Shown here: positions 27,547 to 36,923 of the stretch, one piece after another
Layout of the letters: each line of letters starts with the position of its first letter
How positions within the stretch are numbered: position 1 is the stretch's first letter
DNA from: Janthinobacterium agaricidamnosum NBRC 102515 = DSM 9628
GTDB taxonomy: Bacteria; Pseudomonadota; Gammaproteobacteria; Burkholderiales; Burkholderiaceae_D
Assembly (NCBI RefSeq): GCF_000723165.1
Contig: NZ_HG322949.1
Location: forward strand, 3,190,782-3,254,781
Length of the DNA: 64,000 bases
Direction: 5' to 3'
Made by a program: the position numbers and the translations under genes
Notes under the pieces: generated by a model
Databases searched by the model: none
The model's input: the letters and a program-made list of their open reading frames with translations, nothing else
Told to the model about the DNA's origin: nothing

Positions 27547-29043
27547 TCACTCGCTCCAGTCGCGCGACCGGTCCACCGCCCGCTGCCATTTGTGCAGCCG
27601 GCTCAAGCGCTCGTCGGCCGCCATCTTCGGTTCGAAACGGCGCGCCATCTGCCATTGCCCGGCGATTTCTTCCAGCGACGACCAGAAACCGAGCGCCAGT
27701 CCGGCCAGGTAGGCCGCGCCCAGCGCCGTGGTTTCGGTGACCACCGGGCGCACCACCGGCACGTCCAGTATGTCGGCCTGGAATTGCATCATCATGTCGT
27801 TGCGCGCCCCGCCGCCATCGACCCGCAATTCCGTCAATGGAATCGCGGCGTCCTTTTGCATCGCGCTCAGCACGTCGACATTTTGATAAGCCACCCCTTC
27901 CAGCGCGGCGCGGGCGATGTGCGCCTTGCTGGTGCCGCGCGTGATGCCGATCAGGGTGCCGCGCGCATACGGGTCCCAGTACGGCGCGCCCAATCCGGCG
28001 AACGCCGGCACGAACACCAGTCCGCCGCTATCGGGGACGCTGGTGGCCAGCGCTTCGACTTCGGACGAGTCGCGGATGATGCCTAGCCCGTCGCGCATCC
28101 ATTGCACCGCCGCGCCGGCGACAAAGGCGCTGCCTTCCAATAAATAATCGGTACTCGCCTTGCTGCCTGCACCCAGCGTCCAGCCGACCGTCATCAATAG
28201 GCGGTTTTCCGATGCGATGGCTTGCTGGCCGACATTCATCAGCATGAAGCAGCCGGTGCCGTAAGTATTCTTCGCCATGCCAGGTTTTAAGCAAGCCTGG
28301 CCGAACGTCGCGGCTTGCTGGTCGCCGGCGATGCCGGCGATCGGCAGCGGCCTGCCCAGCAAGTCGGCATGCGTACGGGCGGCGATACCGCTGCTCGGGA
28401 CGATGGCCGGCAGCAGCGATGCGGGAATATCCAGCAGCGCCAGCAATTCCTCGTCCCACTGCAAGGTGTGGATATTAAATAGCATGGTGCGCGATGCATT
28501 GCTGGTGTCGGTGATATGGCTGCCGCTCATTTTGTAGATCAGCCAGGTATCGACGGTGCCAAACGCCAGTTCGCCGCGCTCGGCCCGCTGGCGCGCGCCC
28601 GGCACATTGTCGAGCAGCCATTTCAGTTTGGTGGCCGAAAAATAGGCGTCCAGCACCAATCCGGTCTTTTGCTGGAACAACGGTGCCTTGCCCTGTTCTT
28701 GCAGTTGTTCGCAAAACGCGGCGTTACGCCGGTCTTGCCAGACAATCGCGTTGGCCACCGGTTCGCCCGTTTTGCGGTCCCACAATACCGTGGTTTCGCG
28801 CTGGTTGGTGATGCCGATCGCCACGATGTCGGCGCCGCTGACGCTGTTTTCGCGCATCACTTGCCGCACCACGCCGATTTGCGAGGCCCAGATTTCATTG
28901 GCGTCGTGTTCGACCCAGCCCGGTTGCGGAAACAATTGGCGGAATTCCTGCTGCGCACAGGCATGCGGCCGGCCCGCATGGTCGAACAGGATGGCGCGCG
29001 AACTGGTCGTCCCTTGATCCAGGGAAAGTATGTATTTGCTCAT
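27547..29043 (-). CDS. glpK: Glycerol kinase
   Basis: 498 residues, full length. ATP-dependent phosphorylation of glycerol to sn-glycerol 3-phosphate in the cytoplasm traps glycerol entering through the adjacent ABC importer. FGGY landmarks: [15 protein letters not shown] at the N-terminus, [20 protein letters not shown], the ATPase motif [17 protein letters not shown] and [18 protein letters not shown]. It is the distal gene of the glp operon, after a 115-base gap containing a hairpin. Confidence 0.97.
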   Translation of the reverse strand: MSKYILSLDQGTTSSRAILFDHAGRPHACAQQEFRQLFPQPGWVEHDANEIWASQIGVVRQVMRENSVSGADIVAIGITNQRETTVLWDRKTGEPVANAIVWQDRRNAAFCEQLQEQGKAPLFQQKTGLVLDAYFSATKLKWLLDNVPGARQRAERGELAFGTVDTWLIYKMSGSHITDTSNASRTMLFNIHTLQWDEELLALLDIPASLLPAIVPSSGIAARTHADLLGRPLPIAGIAGDQQAATFGQACLKPGMAKNTYGTGCFMLMNVGQQAIASENRLLMTVGWTLGAGSKASTDYLLEGSAFVAGAAVQWMRDGLGIIRDSSEVEALATSVPDSGGLVFVPAFAGLGAPYWDPYARGTLIGITRGTSKAHIARAALEGVAYQNVDVLSAMQKDAAIPLTELRVDGGGARNDMMMQFQADILDVPVVRPVVTETTALGAAYLAGLALGFWSSLEEIAGQWQMARRFEPKMAADERLSRLHKWQRAVDRSRDWSE

Positions 29044-29064
29044 TATTCTGTACGACGTGGTATC

Positions 29065-29090
29065 AGGAAGGACGCGGCTGCGCCCTTCCT
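29065..29090 (-). other. Hairpin between glpV and glpK
   Basis: On the minus strand AGGAAGGGCGC pairs with GCGTCCTTCCT around a four-base loop. No T run follows, so it is more likely an mRNA-stabilising or processing element that tunes glpV against glpK than a terminator. Confidence 0.45.
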
Positions 29091-29158
29091 TTCAAGCTAG
29101 TTTAACAAATCAACGACACGGCCCGATGCGGCGTAGGCCGAATGAGCCCAGGCGCGGC

Positions 29159-30886
29159 TTAACGCACGCGGCCTTCTTTCCATGCCTGCAACAGTTTGTC
29201 GTAGGAAATAGTTTCGCCTTTCGGTTTTTCATTGGCCAGCTTTTTCCATGGCGCAGCCGTATCCGACAGGTATTTATTCGGATCGCCTTTCGGATTCAGC
29301 TTCGGCGCACAGGCTTTCATGCCGGCGCGTTCCAGGCGGGCCATGACCTGGTCCATTTCATCGGCCAGGTTATCCATCGCGGCTTGCGGCGTTTTTTCGC
29401 CGGTGATGGCGGTGGCCACGTTTTTCCACCACAGTTGCGCCAGTTTCGGATAATCCGGCACGTTGTTGCCGGTCGGGGTCCACGCCACCCGCGCCGGGCT
29501 GCGGTAAAACTCGATCAAGCCGCCGTATTGCGCCGCATGCTTGGTGAAATAATCGTGGCGGATATCGGAATCGCGGATGAAGGTCAGGCCGACGATCGAT
29601 TTCTTCAACGATACGGTTTTCGACGTGACGAATTGCGCGTACAGCCAGGCGGCTGCCTTGCGGTCGTCCGGCGTGGACTTGAACAGGAACCAGGAACCGA
29701 CGTCCTGGTAGCCGTTCTGCATGCCGTCTTTCCAGTAAGGGCCGTGCGGCGACGGCGCCATGCGCCATTTCGGCGAGCCATCCTTGTTCACCACCGGCAA
29801 GCCCGGCTTGGTCATGCCGGCAGTAAAGGCGGTGTACCAGAAGATTTGCTGCGCGATTTCGCCCTGCGCCGGCACCGGGCCGGATTCGGAGAAATTCATG
29901 CCGTTGGCCGATGGCGGCGCGTATTTTTTCATCCAGTCGATGTATTTGGTCAGCGCAAACACGGCGGCCGGCGAATTGGTGGCGCCGCCGCGCGCCATCG
30001 AGGCACCGACCGGCGTGCATTTGTCGGCCGCGACGCGGATGCCCCATTCATCGATCGGCAAGCCGTTCGGGATGCCCTTGTCGGCCGCGCCAGCCATCGA
30101 CAGCCACGCATCGGTGAAGCGCCAGCCCAGCGATGGATCTTTCTTGCCGTAATCCATGTGGCCATACACTTTCTTGCCGTCCAGTTCCTTGACGTCGTTG
30201 GTGAAGAACGCGGCGATGTCTTCATAGGCCGACCAGTTTTGCGGCACGCCCAGCTCGTAGCCGTATTTGGCCTTGAATTTTTCTTGCAGATCCTTGCGCG
30301 CAAACCAGTCGGCGCGGAACCAGTACAGGTTGGCGAATTGCTGGTCGGGCAACTGGTAGACTTTGCCGTCCGGTGCGGTAGTAAAACTGATGCCGATGAA
30401 ATCCTTCAGGTCCAGGCCCGGATTGGTGTATTCCTTGCCGGCCGCATTCATGTAGTCGGACAACGGTTCCACCGCGCCATAGCGGTAATGGGTGCCGATC
30501 AAGTCGGAATCGGAGACCCAGCCATCGTAGATACTTTTGCCCGACTGCATGGAGGTTTGCAGTTTTTCAACGACGTCACCTTCCTGGATGATGTCGTGGC
30601 GCACCTTGATGCCGGTGATTTCTTCAAACGCCTTGGCCAGCGTTTTCGATTCGTAAACGTGGGTATCGATGGTTTCCGACACGACGCTGATTTCCTTGAT
30701 GCCTTTTTTCTTCAGCTTTTCAGCGGCGTCGATAAACCATTTCATTTCTTCCATCTGCTGTTTCTTGCTCAGGCTGGATGGCTGGAATTCCTTGTCGACC
30801 CAGGTTTGCGCCGCCTTGGTATCGGCGAAGGCCGGGTTGGACAGCAGCATGGCCGCCGCCGCGAGCGCGGTGAACTTCAATTTCAT
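29159..30886 (-). CDS. glpV: Glycerol ABC transporter substrate-binding protein
   Basis: 575 residues from the ATG at 30886 after AAGGAGATTAACG. It has a 21-residue signal peptide (AAAAMLLSNPAFA-DTK) and a large type II periplasmic binding fold (HDIIQEGDVVEKLQTSMQSG, DQQFANLYWFRADWFARKDL, SFTTAPDGKVYQLP). The length and the operon partners match GlpV of the GlpSTPQV glycerol importer described in Rhizobium leguminosarum rather than the shorter UgpB. It delivers glycerol to GlpPQ in the inner membrane. Confidence 0.88.
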   Translation of the reverse strand: MKLKFTALAAAAMLLSNPAFADTKAAQTWVDKEFQPSSLSKKQQMEEMKWFIDAAEKLKKKGIKEISVVSETIDTHVYESKTLAKAFEEITGIKVRHDIIQEGDVVEKLQTSMQSGKSIYDGWVSDSDLIGTHYRYGAVEPLSDYMNAAGKEYTNPGLDLKDFIGISFTTAPDGKVYQLPDQQFANLYWFRADWFARKDLQEKFKAKYGYELGVPQNWSAYEDIAAFFTNDVKELDGKKVYGHMDYGKKDPSLGWRFTDAWLSMAGAADKGIPNGLPIDEWGIRVAADKCTPVGASMARGGATNSPAAVFALTKYIDWMKKYAPPSANGMNFSESGPVPAQGEIAQQIFWYTAFTAGMTKPGLPVVNKDGSPKWRMAPSPHGPYWKDGMQNGYQDVGSWFLFKSTPDDRKAAAWLYAQFVTSKTVSLKKSIVGLTFIRDSDIRHDYFTKHAAQYGGLIEFYRSPARVAWTPTGNNVPDYPKLAQLWWKNVATAITGEKTPQAAMDNLADEMDQVMARLERAGMKACAPKLNPKGDPNKYLSDTAAPWKKLANEKPKGETISYDKLLQAWKEGRVR

Positions 30887-30912
30887 CGTTAATCTCCTTG
30901 TTATATTTTTCC

Positions 30913-30932
30913 CCTGGCTAGCCTCAGCCAGG
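30913..30932 (-). other. Hairpin between the DUF2160 gene and glpV
   Basis: A 7-bp stem (CCTGGCT/AGCCAGG) with a six-base loop in the 75-base gap. No T run. It could protect the upstream message end or favour high expression of the binding protein. Confidence 0.35.
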
Positions 30933-30961
30933 ACCAACAACCTGCAACAAACTTGCAACAG

Positions 30962-31255
30962 TCAACCCCAACGCATCACCACTAACAACACCACAAAACT
31001 GATGCCGGCGCCGATTGCTTGCTGCATCTCAGTCAAGCCGGCCCAGGCCAGGTTGACATACGCCGCCGTCAACAAGCCGATGAATAAACGGTCGCCACGG
31101 GTGGTCGGGATCGGCAGGAATCCCTTGCGCTCGATGCTGGGCGACTTGATTTGCCACACCGTCATGCCGACCAGCATCACCCCAATCGCGGCAAAGAAAA
31201 TCGCCACCGGCTGGGTCCACGCCATCCACGCGAACAGGCTTTCGGTACTTTCCAT
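30962..31255 (-). CDS. DUF2160 family small membrane protein of the glycerol importer operon
   Basis: 97 residues from the ATG at 31255, two bases after the glpQ stop. Three membrane helices can be seen (MAWTQPVAIFFAAIGVMLVG, RLFIGLLTAAYVNLAWAGL, IGAGISFVVLLVVM). Proteins of this family accompany glycerol importer operons between the second permease and the binding protein; their biochemical role is unknown. Confidence 0.85.
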   Translation of the reverse strand: MESTESLFAWMAWTQPVAIFFAAIGVMLVGMTVWQIKSPSIERKGFLPIPTTRGDRLFIGLLTAAYVNLAWAGLTEMQQAIGAGISFVVLLVVMRWG

Positions 31256-31257
31256 GA

Positions 31258-32064
31258 TTACACCCTCCCCATCGCAAAACCCTTGGCGATGTAATGCCGT
31301 ACAAACCAGATCACCAGCGCGCCCGGCACGATGGTCAACACCCCGGCCGCCGCCAGCACGCCCCAATCCATGCCGGCCGCCGACACGGTGCGCGTCATCG
31401 TCGCCGCGATCGGCTTGGCGTTGACCGACGTCAAGGTGCGCGCCAGCAGTAATTCGACCCAGCTGAACATAAAGCAAAAGAATGCCGTCACGCCAATGCC
31501 GGATTTAATCATCGGCAAGAAAATCTTGATAAAAAAGCGCGGAAAACTGTAACCGTCGATGTACGCGGTTTCATCGATTTCCTTCGGCACGCCCGACATG
31601 AAGCCTTCCAGTATCCATACCGCCAGCGGCACGTTGAACACCATGTGCGCCAGCGCCACCGCCAGATGGGTATCCATCAGCCCGACCGTCGAATACAGCT
31701 GGAAGAATGGCAGCAGGAACACAGCTGGCGGCGTCATGCGGTTGGTCAATAACCAAAAGAACAAATGCTTGTCGCCGATAAAGGAATAACGCGAAAAAGC
31801 GTAAGCCGCCGGCAACGCTACCGCCACCGAAAACACCATGTTCATGGCGACGTAAATCATCGAATTGATGTAACCGCTATACCAGGACGTATCGGTGAAG
31901 ATGGTCTTGTAATTGTCGAACGTCACATGGGCCGGCCACAAGCTCAGTGCGCCAACGATTTCCTCGTTGGTTTTGAGCGACATGTTCAGCATCCAGTAAA
32001 TCGGCAGCAGCGACAGCAGCAGGAACATGAGCAGCAGCGGACCGGTGACTCGTTTATGCATCAT
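31258..32064 (-). CDS. glpQ: Glycerol ABC transporter permease
   Basis: 268 residues from the ATG at 32064, overlapping the glpP stop by four bases. Six membrane helices of the MalG type, with the EAA loop EIDETAYIDGYSFPRFFIKI that docks to the ATPases. It pairs with GlpP as the inner-membrane channel. Confidence 0.9.
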   Translation of the reverse strand: MMHKRVTGPLLLMFLLLSLLPIYWMLNMSLKTNEEIVGALSLWPAHVTFDNYKTIFTDTSWYSGYINSMIYVAMNMVFSVAVALPAAYAFSRYSFIGDKHLFFWLLTNRMTPPAVFLLPFFQLYSTVGLMDTHLAVALAHMVFNVPLAVWILEGFMSGVPKEIDETAYIDGYSFPRFFIKIFLPMIKSGIGVTAFFCFMFSWVELLLARTLTSVNAKPIAATMTRTVSAAGMDWGVLAAAGVLTIVPGALVIWFVRHYIAKGFAMGRV

Positions 32065-32930
32065 TTTTGGTCTCCGGTGCCGACCCGCTGCATCCACGTA
32101 TACAGGACGAAACAGAACAGCAAAATGATCAGGAAATAAATCAGCGAAAACGCCGACGCCGGCCCCAGGTCGAATTGGCCGACCGCTTTCTGGGTCAGGT
32201 ATTGCGACAGGAAAGTGGTGGCATTGCCCGGTCCACCGCCGGTCAGCACGAACGGTTCCGTGTAGATCATGAAACTGTCCATGAAGCGCAGCAAGACGGC
32301 GATCATCAGCACATTGCGCATCTTCGGCAACTGGATGTAGCGGAACACCGCGAAACGCGACGCGCCATCGATGCGCGCCGCCTGGTAATACGCGTCGGGA
32401 ATCGCGCGCAGGCCGGCATAGCACAGCAGCGCCACCAGCGGCGTCCAGTGCCAGATATCCATCAGCAACACGGTCAGCCACGCATCGAGCGCATTGCCGC
32501 TATAGTTGTAATCGACGCCCAGCTGATTCAGGCTGTAACCCATCAAACCGATATCGCCACGGCCGAAAATCTGCCAGATGGTGCCGACCACGTTCCAGGG
32601 AATCAACAGCGGCAGCGCGATCAGGACCAGCGCCAGCGACGCCTTCCAGCCATCGGCCGGCATGCACAGCGCAATCAGGATGCCGAGCGGAATCTGGATC
32701 ACCAGCACCGACAGCGAAAAAATCAGCTGGCGCGTCAACGCGCCGTGCAAGTCGCTGTCCTGCATCACCATGCGGAACCATTCGGTGCCGACAAACACTT
32801 TCTGGGTCGGACTCAAAATATCTTGCACGGAATAATTTACGACTGTCATCAGCGGCAAGATCGCCGAAAATGCCACGCAAATGATGACCGGCAGAATCAG
32901 GAGCCAGGCGCGGTTATTATAGGTTTTCAT
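32061..32930 (-). CDS. glpP: Glycerol ABC transporter permease
   Basis: 289 residues from the ATG at 32930, overlapping the glpT stop (TGATG). MalF-type six-helix permease. First helix WLLILPVIICVAFSAILPLM, EAA loop YYQAARIDGASRFAVFRYI. Works as a heterodimer with GlpQ. Confidence 0.9.
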   Translation of the reverse strand: MKTYNNRAWLLILPVIICVAFSAILPLMTVVNYSVQDILSPTQKVFVGTEWFRMVMQDSDLHGALTRQLIFSLSVLVIQIPLGILIALCMPADGWKASLALVLIALPLLIPWNVVGTIWQIFGRGDIGLMGYSLNQLGVDYNYSGNALDAWLTVLLMDIWHWTPLVALLCYAGLRAIPDAYYQAARIDGASRFAVFRYIQLPKMRNVLMIAVLLRFMDSFMIYTEPFVLTGGGPGNATTFLSQYLTQKAVGQFDLGPASAFSLIYFLIILLFCFVLYTWMQRVGTGDQK

Positions 32931-34015
32931 CAGGCCACCCGTTTTTCGTTGACGTAGAACAAAGTGCGCTGTTGCGGGAAGCGCAGCCACACTTGCTGGC
33001 CCGGCGCCGCATCGAACTGGCGCAACTTGGCGGCGATGGCATGGCTGCCCAGCGTGAATTCAGCGAGGAAATGGGTGCCCATATTGCGCACCAGCGAGAC
33101 CGTGGCCGGCAAGGCATCGGCCTGCTGTGCCGTGACGCATTCGACGAATTCCGGCCGGATGCCGAGCGTGACCTTGCCTTGTGCATGACTCAGCGCCGCC
33201 TTGGCGATGTCCGACAAGGGCAAGCCGTGGCCGGCGACCAGCGCCAGTCCGTCCTTGACTTTGCAGTCGAGCAAATTCATGCCGGGGTTACCAATAAAAT
33301 AGGCGACAAAAGTGTGTTCCGGTTCCTCGAACAACGCCTGGGCGCTGCCGGTCTGCACCACTTCGCCCTGCGTCATGACCACCACCTGGTCGGCGAAGGT
33401 CAGCGCCTCGACCTGGTCATGCGTCACGTAAATCAGCGACAGTTTCAGTTCGTGATGGATTTCCTTTAATTTGCGGCGCAACAGCCATTTCAAGTGCGGG
33501 TCGATCACCGTCAGCGGTTCATCGAACAGCACCGCCGCCACGTCCGGACGCACCAGGCCGCGGCCCAGCGAAATCTTTTGCTTGGCGTCGACCGACAAGC
33601 CGCTGGCGCGGTGTTTCAAGTCGCCCGCCAACTCCAGCATTTGCGCCACCTGTTCGACGCGCTTGCGGGTAGCCGCTTCTTTCCAGCCGCGATTGCGCAA
33701 CGGAAACGCCAGGTTGTCGTACACCGTCATCGTGTCGTAAATCACCGGGAACTGGAACACTTGCGCGATATTGCGCGCCTCGGTCGGCAATAGCGTCACG
33801 TCCTTGCCGTCGAACAAGACGCGGCCATGCGACGGTTTGACCAGGCCGGAAATAATGTTCAGCAAGGTGGTCTTGCCGCAGCCGGACGGTCCCAGCAGCG
33901 CATACGCGCCGCCATCGTCCCAGGTCTTGGTCATCGGCCGCAGCGCGTAATCGCCGGGAGCCGACGGGTTCGGTTTATAGGCATGCGCCAGGTCGATCAA
34001 TTCTATGCGGGCCAT
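32930..34015 (-). CDS. glpT: Glycerol ABC transporter ATP-binding protein with degenerate signature motif
   Basis: 361 residues from the ATG at 34015. Walker A GPSGCGKTT (42-50), Q loop QVFQFP, Walker B AVLFDE (161-166) and switch His199 in YVTHD are intact. The signature, however, is LSVDAKQ (140-146) instead of LSGGQ. The C-terminal part is a regulatory OB-like domain. It is complementary to GlpS, which has a good signature but a degenerate switch. In a GlpS-GlpT heterodimer only one of the two ATP sites would then be canonical. Gene overlap with glpP implies coupled translation. Confidence 0.9.
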   Translation of the reverse strand: MARIELIDLAHAYKPNPSAPGDYALRPMTKTWDDGGAYALLGPSGCGKTTLLNIISGLVKPSHGRVLFDGKDVTLLPTEARNIAQVFQFPVIYDTMTVYDNLAFPLRNRGWKEAATRKRVEQVAQMLELAGDLKHRASGLSVDAKQKISLGRGLVRPDVAAVLFDEPLTVIDPHLKWLLRRKLKEIHHELKLSLIYVTHDQVEALTFADQVVVMTQGEVVQTGSAQALFEEPEHTFVAYFIGNPGMNLLDCKVKDGLALVAGHGLPLSDIAKAALSHAQGKVTLGIRPEFVECVTAQQADALPATVSLVRNMGTHFLAEFTLGSHAIAAKLRQFDAAPGQQVWLRFPQQRTLFYVNEKRVA

Positions 34016-34017
34016 GG

Positions 34018-35115
34018 CTATGCTCCGGTGGACAGCGATGGCGCGAACAGCAGGCGTCCATCGGGGCTGAAAATGAACAAGGCGTCCGGCTGGCAATACA
34101 TGCTGCAGCTGGAGCCGATCTCCATGTTGTTGACGCCGTTCAATTGCGCGACCAGCGCAATCGTCCCGCGATGCGCATGCACATAGGTTTCGGAACCGCT
34201 GATTTCAGCCAGGTCGACCACGGTGCCGATCGCGATAGCGCCGGCCGACAACGGCGCCAGGTGCAGGCTGTGGGCGCGCAAGCCCAATATCACTTCGGCA
34301 TGCTGCGACGCGGCCTGGCGCTGGGCCGGATTGAGCTGGATCCGCAAGTCGGCGCCGAGGCGCACCAGGCCCTCGGCATCGAGCTTGCCCGGCATCAGGT
34401 TGATCGGCGGGTCGCTGAAGGTGCGCGCCACCTGGATCGAGTTGGGCGCGTTGAACACTTCCAGCGTGCGGCCCTGTTGCAGCAAGCGCCCTTCGTGCAG
34501 CACCGACACGTGGCCGCCCAGTTGCAGCGCTTCCAGCGGCTCGGTGGTGGCATAGACCACGGTAGTTTTGCCGTCCGAAAACAGTTCGCTCAATTCGCGC
34601 CGCAATTCCTCGCGCAATTTATAGTCGAGGTTGACCAGCGGTTCATCCAGCAGCAACAGTTCGGCATCCTTGATCAGCGCGCGGCCCAGCGCCGTGCGCT
34701 GTTGCTGGCCGCCCGATAATTCGCCGGGCGTGCGCTGCAAATACGGCGTGATGTGCAGCCGCTCCGCCAGGTCCAGCACACGCATGCGTATCTGCGCTTC
34801 CGGCACCTTGCGCAAGCGCAGCGGCGACGCGATATTGTCGAATACCGTGAAGGCGGGATAATTGATGAATTGCTGGTACACCATGGCCAGGTTGCGCTTG
34901 CTGACCGACATGCCGGTCACGTCCACGCCATCGACCAGCACCTTGCCGGCGCTCGGTTTATCGAGGCCCGCCATGACACGCATCAAGGTGGTTTTACCCG
35001 CCTTGGTCGTGCCCAGCAAGACATTGATCGCGCCCGGCACCAGTTGCAGCGACATCGGGTACAAATGATACTCAGCACCATACTTCTTGCTGATGTTGTC
35101 CAGTACAAGTTGCAC
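34018..35115 (-). CDS. glpS: Glycerol ABC transporter ATP-binding protein with degenerate switch loop
   Basis: 365 residues. Walker A is GTTKAGKTT (35-43), the signature LSGGQ (133-137) is perfect and Walker B LLLLDEP (153-159) is intact. The switch loop reads YATTEP (188-193), with Thr where the catalytic His should be. A C-terminal regulatory domain follows. Two bases separate its stop from the glpT start. It is the ATPase partner of GlpT. Confidence 0.9.
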   Translation of the reverse strand: MQLVLDNISKKYGAEYHLYPMSLQLVPGAINVLLGTTKAGKTTLMRVMAGLDKPSAGKVLVDGVDVTGMSVSKRNLAMVYQQFINYPAFTVFDNIASPLRLRKVPEAQIRMRVLDLAERLHITPYLQRTPGELSGGQQQRTALGRALIKDAELLLLDEPLVNLDYKLREELRRELSELFSDGKTTVVYATTEPLEALQLGGHVSVLHEGRLLQQGRTLEVFNAPNSIQVARTFSDPPINLMPGKLDAEGLVRLGADLRIQLNPAQRQAASQHAEVILGLRAHSLHLAPLSAGAIAIGTVVDLAEISGSETYVHAHRGTIALVAQLNGVNNMEIGSSCSMYCQPDALFIFSPDGRLLFAPSLSTGA

Positions 35116-35186
35116 TTGCTTCTCCTTGTTATTTCTGTCGCCGCGCTCTCATGATTGGAGCGCGATCGTCTTGCAGACTACTGTTT

Positions 35187-36737
35187 TTACTGCGATATTG
35201 ACTGCGATATCAACTGATCCTGTGCCAGCCACGCATCCAGCCTGGCCTCGGTATCGGGCGGCAAATGCAAACCCAGCTTGGAACGGCGCCACAAAATATC
35301 CGCGGCGCTGGCCGCCCATTCGAACTTGCGCAAATACCTCACCTCAGCCGCATACAAGCCCGCTGCGATTTCCGTCCCCAGGTCGGCCAGCCGCGTGCAG
35401 CCATGCAGCAACACATGGATGCGCGTGCCGTAAGCCCGCGCATAACGCGCCACTACTTTCGGCGCCAGCCATGCATATTGGCGCTGCAAATCGTGCACGA
35501 ACTGGGAGAATTCCAGCACAGAACGGTTTTGCGGCAGGCCGCCAAACAGGTCGCCGCCCGGCAAACAGGCGTTTGCCGTCCAAGCGCCCTGCCGCCGGTC
35601 CAGCAGCGGCACGATCAAGTCCACCGCTTCTTCCGCCAGCTTGCGGAAGGTCGTGATCTTGCCGCCAAAAATACTCAACAAAGCGGGACCATCTTGATCC
35701 AGCTCAAAACGGTAATCGCGCGTGACGGCTTTGGCGTCGGCCGCCGCGTCTTCCACCAGTGGCCGCACACCCGAATAGGTCCACACCACATCGGCCGGTT
35801 TTATTGGCTTGCTGAAATAATAACTCGATAATTCACACAAGTAGGCAATTTCTTCATCGCTGATCGCGACTTTATTTTTATCGCCCCGATAATCGAGATC
35901 GGTGGTGCCGATCAGCGTGAAGTCTTGTTCGTACGGAATCGCAAACACGATCCGGCCATCCGGATGCTGGAAAATATAGGCGTGCTCATGGTCGAACAAT
36001 TTCTTAACGACAATATGGCTGCCCTTGATCAGGCGCAAATGCTTGCCATCCGCCTCGGGCGCGGTTTGTTGCAGGAATTCGGCGGTCCACGGCCCGCTGG
36101 CGTTGACCAGGCAACGCGCCTTGACCGGGATCTCGCTCCCATCGGCGCCCTGCAAGGTGGCCAGCCAGCCGTCCGGCTGCTTGTGCACCGCGGCGCAGCG
36201 GGTGCGGGTCAGGATGACGGCGCCCTTTTCGGCCGCATCCATCGCGTTCAAGACCACCAGGCGGGCATCGTCGACCCAGCCGTCGGAATAGACGAAGCCG
36301 CGCGTGAAGGCGGGTTTTAACGGTTTGCCGGCGCTATGCGAGCGCAGGTTGACAGCGCTGGACGCGGGCAGCAATTCGCGCCTGGCGAGGAAATCATAGA
36401 GGAACAGGCCGGCCCGTATCAGCAGCGCAGGGCGTTGCCCCTTGGCGTGCGGCATCACGAAACGCAGCGGCCACATAATGTGCGGCGCCGAACGCAGCAG
36501 CACTTCGCGTTCGATCAGCGCCTTGCGCACCAGGCTGAATTCGTAATATTCCAGGTAGCGCAAGCCGCCATGTATCAGCTTGGTCGACGCCGACGAGGTG
36601 TGCGAAGCCAGGTCGTCCTTTTCGCACAGCACCACCGACAAGCCGCGTCCGGCGGCGTCGCGCGCGATGCCGGCGCCATTGATGCCGCCGCCTACCACCA
36701 GGATGTCGCAATCGATCGTGTGCCGCGTGGTCGCCAT
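35187..36737 (-). CDS. glpD: Aerobic sn-glycerol-3-phosphate dehydrogenase
   Basis: 516 residues, full length. FAD motif CDILVVGGGINGAGIARDAA, then SSASTKLIHGGLRYLEYYEF, HIMWPLRFVMPH and TDLDYRGDK, all typical of GlpD. A peripheral inner-membrane flavoprotein oxidising glycerol 3-phosphate to dihydroxyacetone phosphate and reducing quinone. First gene of the glp operon, divergent from glpR, with repeated ATACGA/TTCG sites before it. Confidence 0.96.
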   Translation of the reverse strand: MATTRHTIDCDILVVGGGINGAGIARDAAGRGLSVVLCEKDDLASHTSSASTKLIHGGLRYLEYYEFSLVRKALIEREVLLRSAPHIMWPLRFVMPHAKGQRPALLIRAGLFLYDFLARRELLPASSAVNLRSHSAGKPLKPAFTRGFVYSDGWVDDARLVVLNAMDAAEKGAVILTRTRCAAVHKQPDGWLATLQGADGSEIPVKARCLVNASGPWTAEFLQQTAPEADGKHLRLIKGSHIVVKKLFDHEHAYIFQHPDGRIVFAIPYEQDFTLIGTTDLDYRGDKNKVAISDEEIAYLCELSSYYFSKPIKPADVVWTYSGVRPLVEDAAADAKAVTRDYRFELDQDGPALLSIFGGKITTFRKLAEEAVDLIVPLLDRRQGAWTANACLPGGDLFGGLPQNRSVLEFSQFVHDLQRQYAWLAPKVVARYARAYGTRIHVLLHGCTRLADLGTEIAAGLYAAEVRYLRKFEWAASAADILWRRSKLGLHLPPDTEARLDAWLAQDQLISQSISQ

Positions 36738-36816
36738 CAGATTCCCGAACTTTCGTTGAACGCAAATCGCCGTGGCGCGCGCCGGATGCTATGCAAGCCG
36801 CGCCATGCTGGTTAAG

Positions 36817-36891
36817 ATACGAGGTATAAGATACGACAAAATACGAAGCATTAGCAACAAAATCTTGCCATAATTTGTTCGTTTGTTTTCG
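36817..36891. promoter_or_regulatory. Probable GlpR operator cluster in the glpD-glpR divergent region
   Basis: ATACGA occurs at 36817-36822, 36831-36836 and 36841-36846. Inverted TTCG elements lie at 36878-36881 and 36888-36891 in TTCGTTTGTTTTCG. GlpR sites of other bacteria are built on TTCG/CGAA half-sites, so a GlpR complex bridging both promoters is likely. Confidence 0.5.
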
Positions 36892-36923
36892 TTTTAGTGT
36901 GATTCAATGAAAAAGATAATTTT

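Noticed and set aside
30913..30932. Terminator between the DUF2160 gene and glpV
   Set aside because: The stem is short and no T run follows on the transcribed strand.
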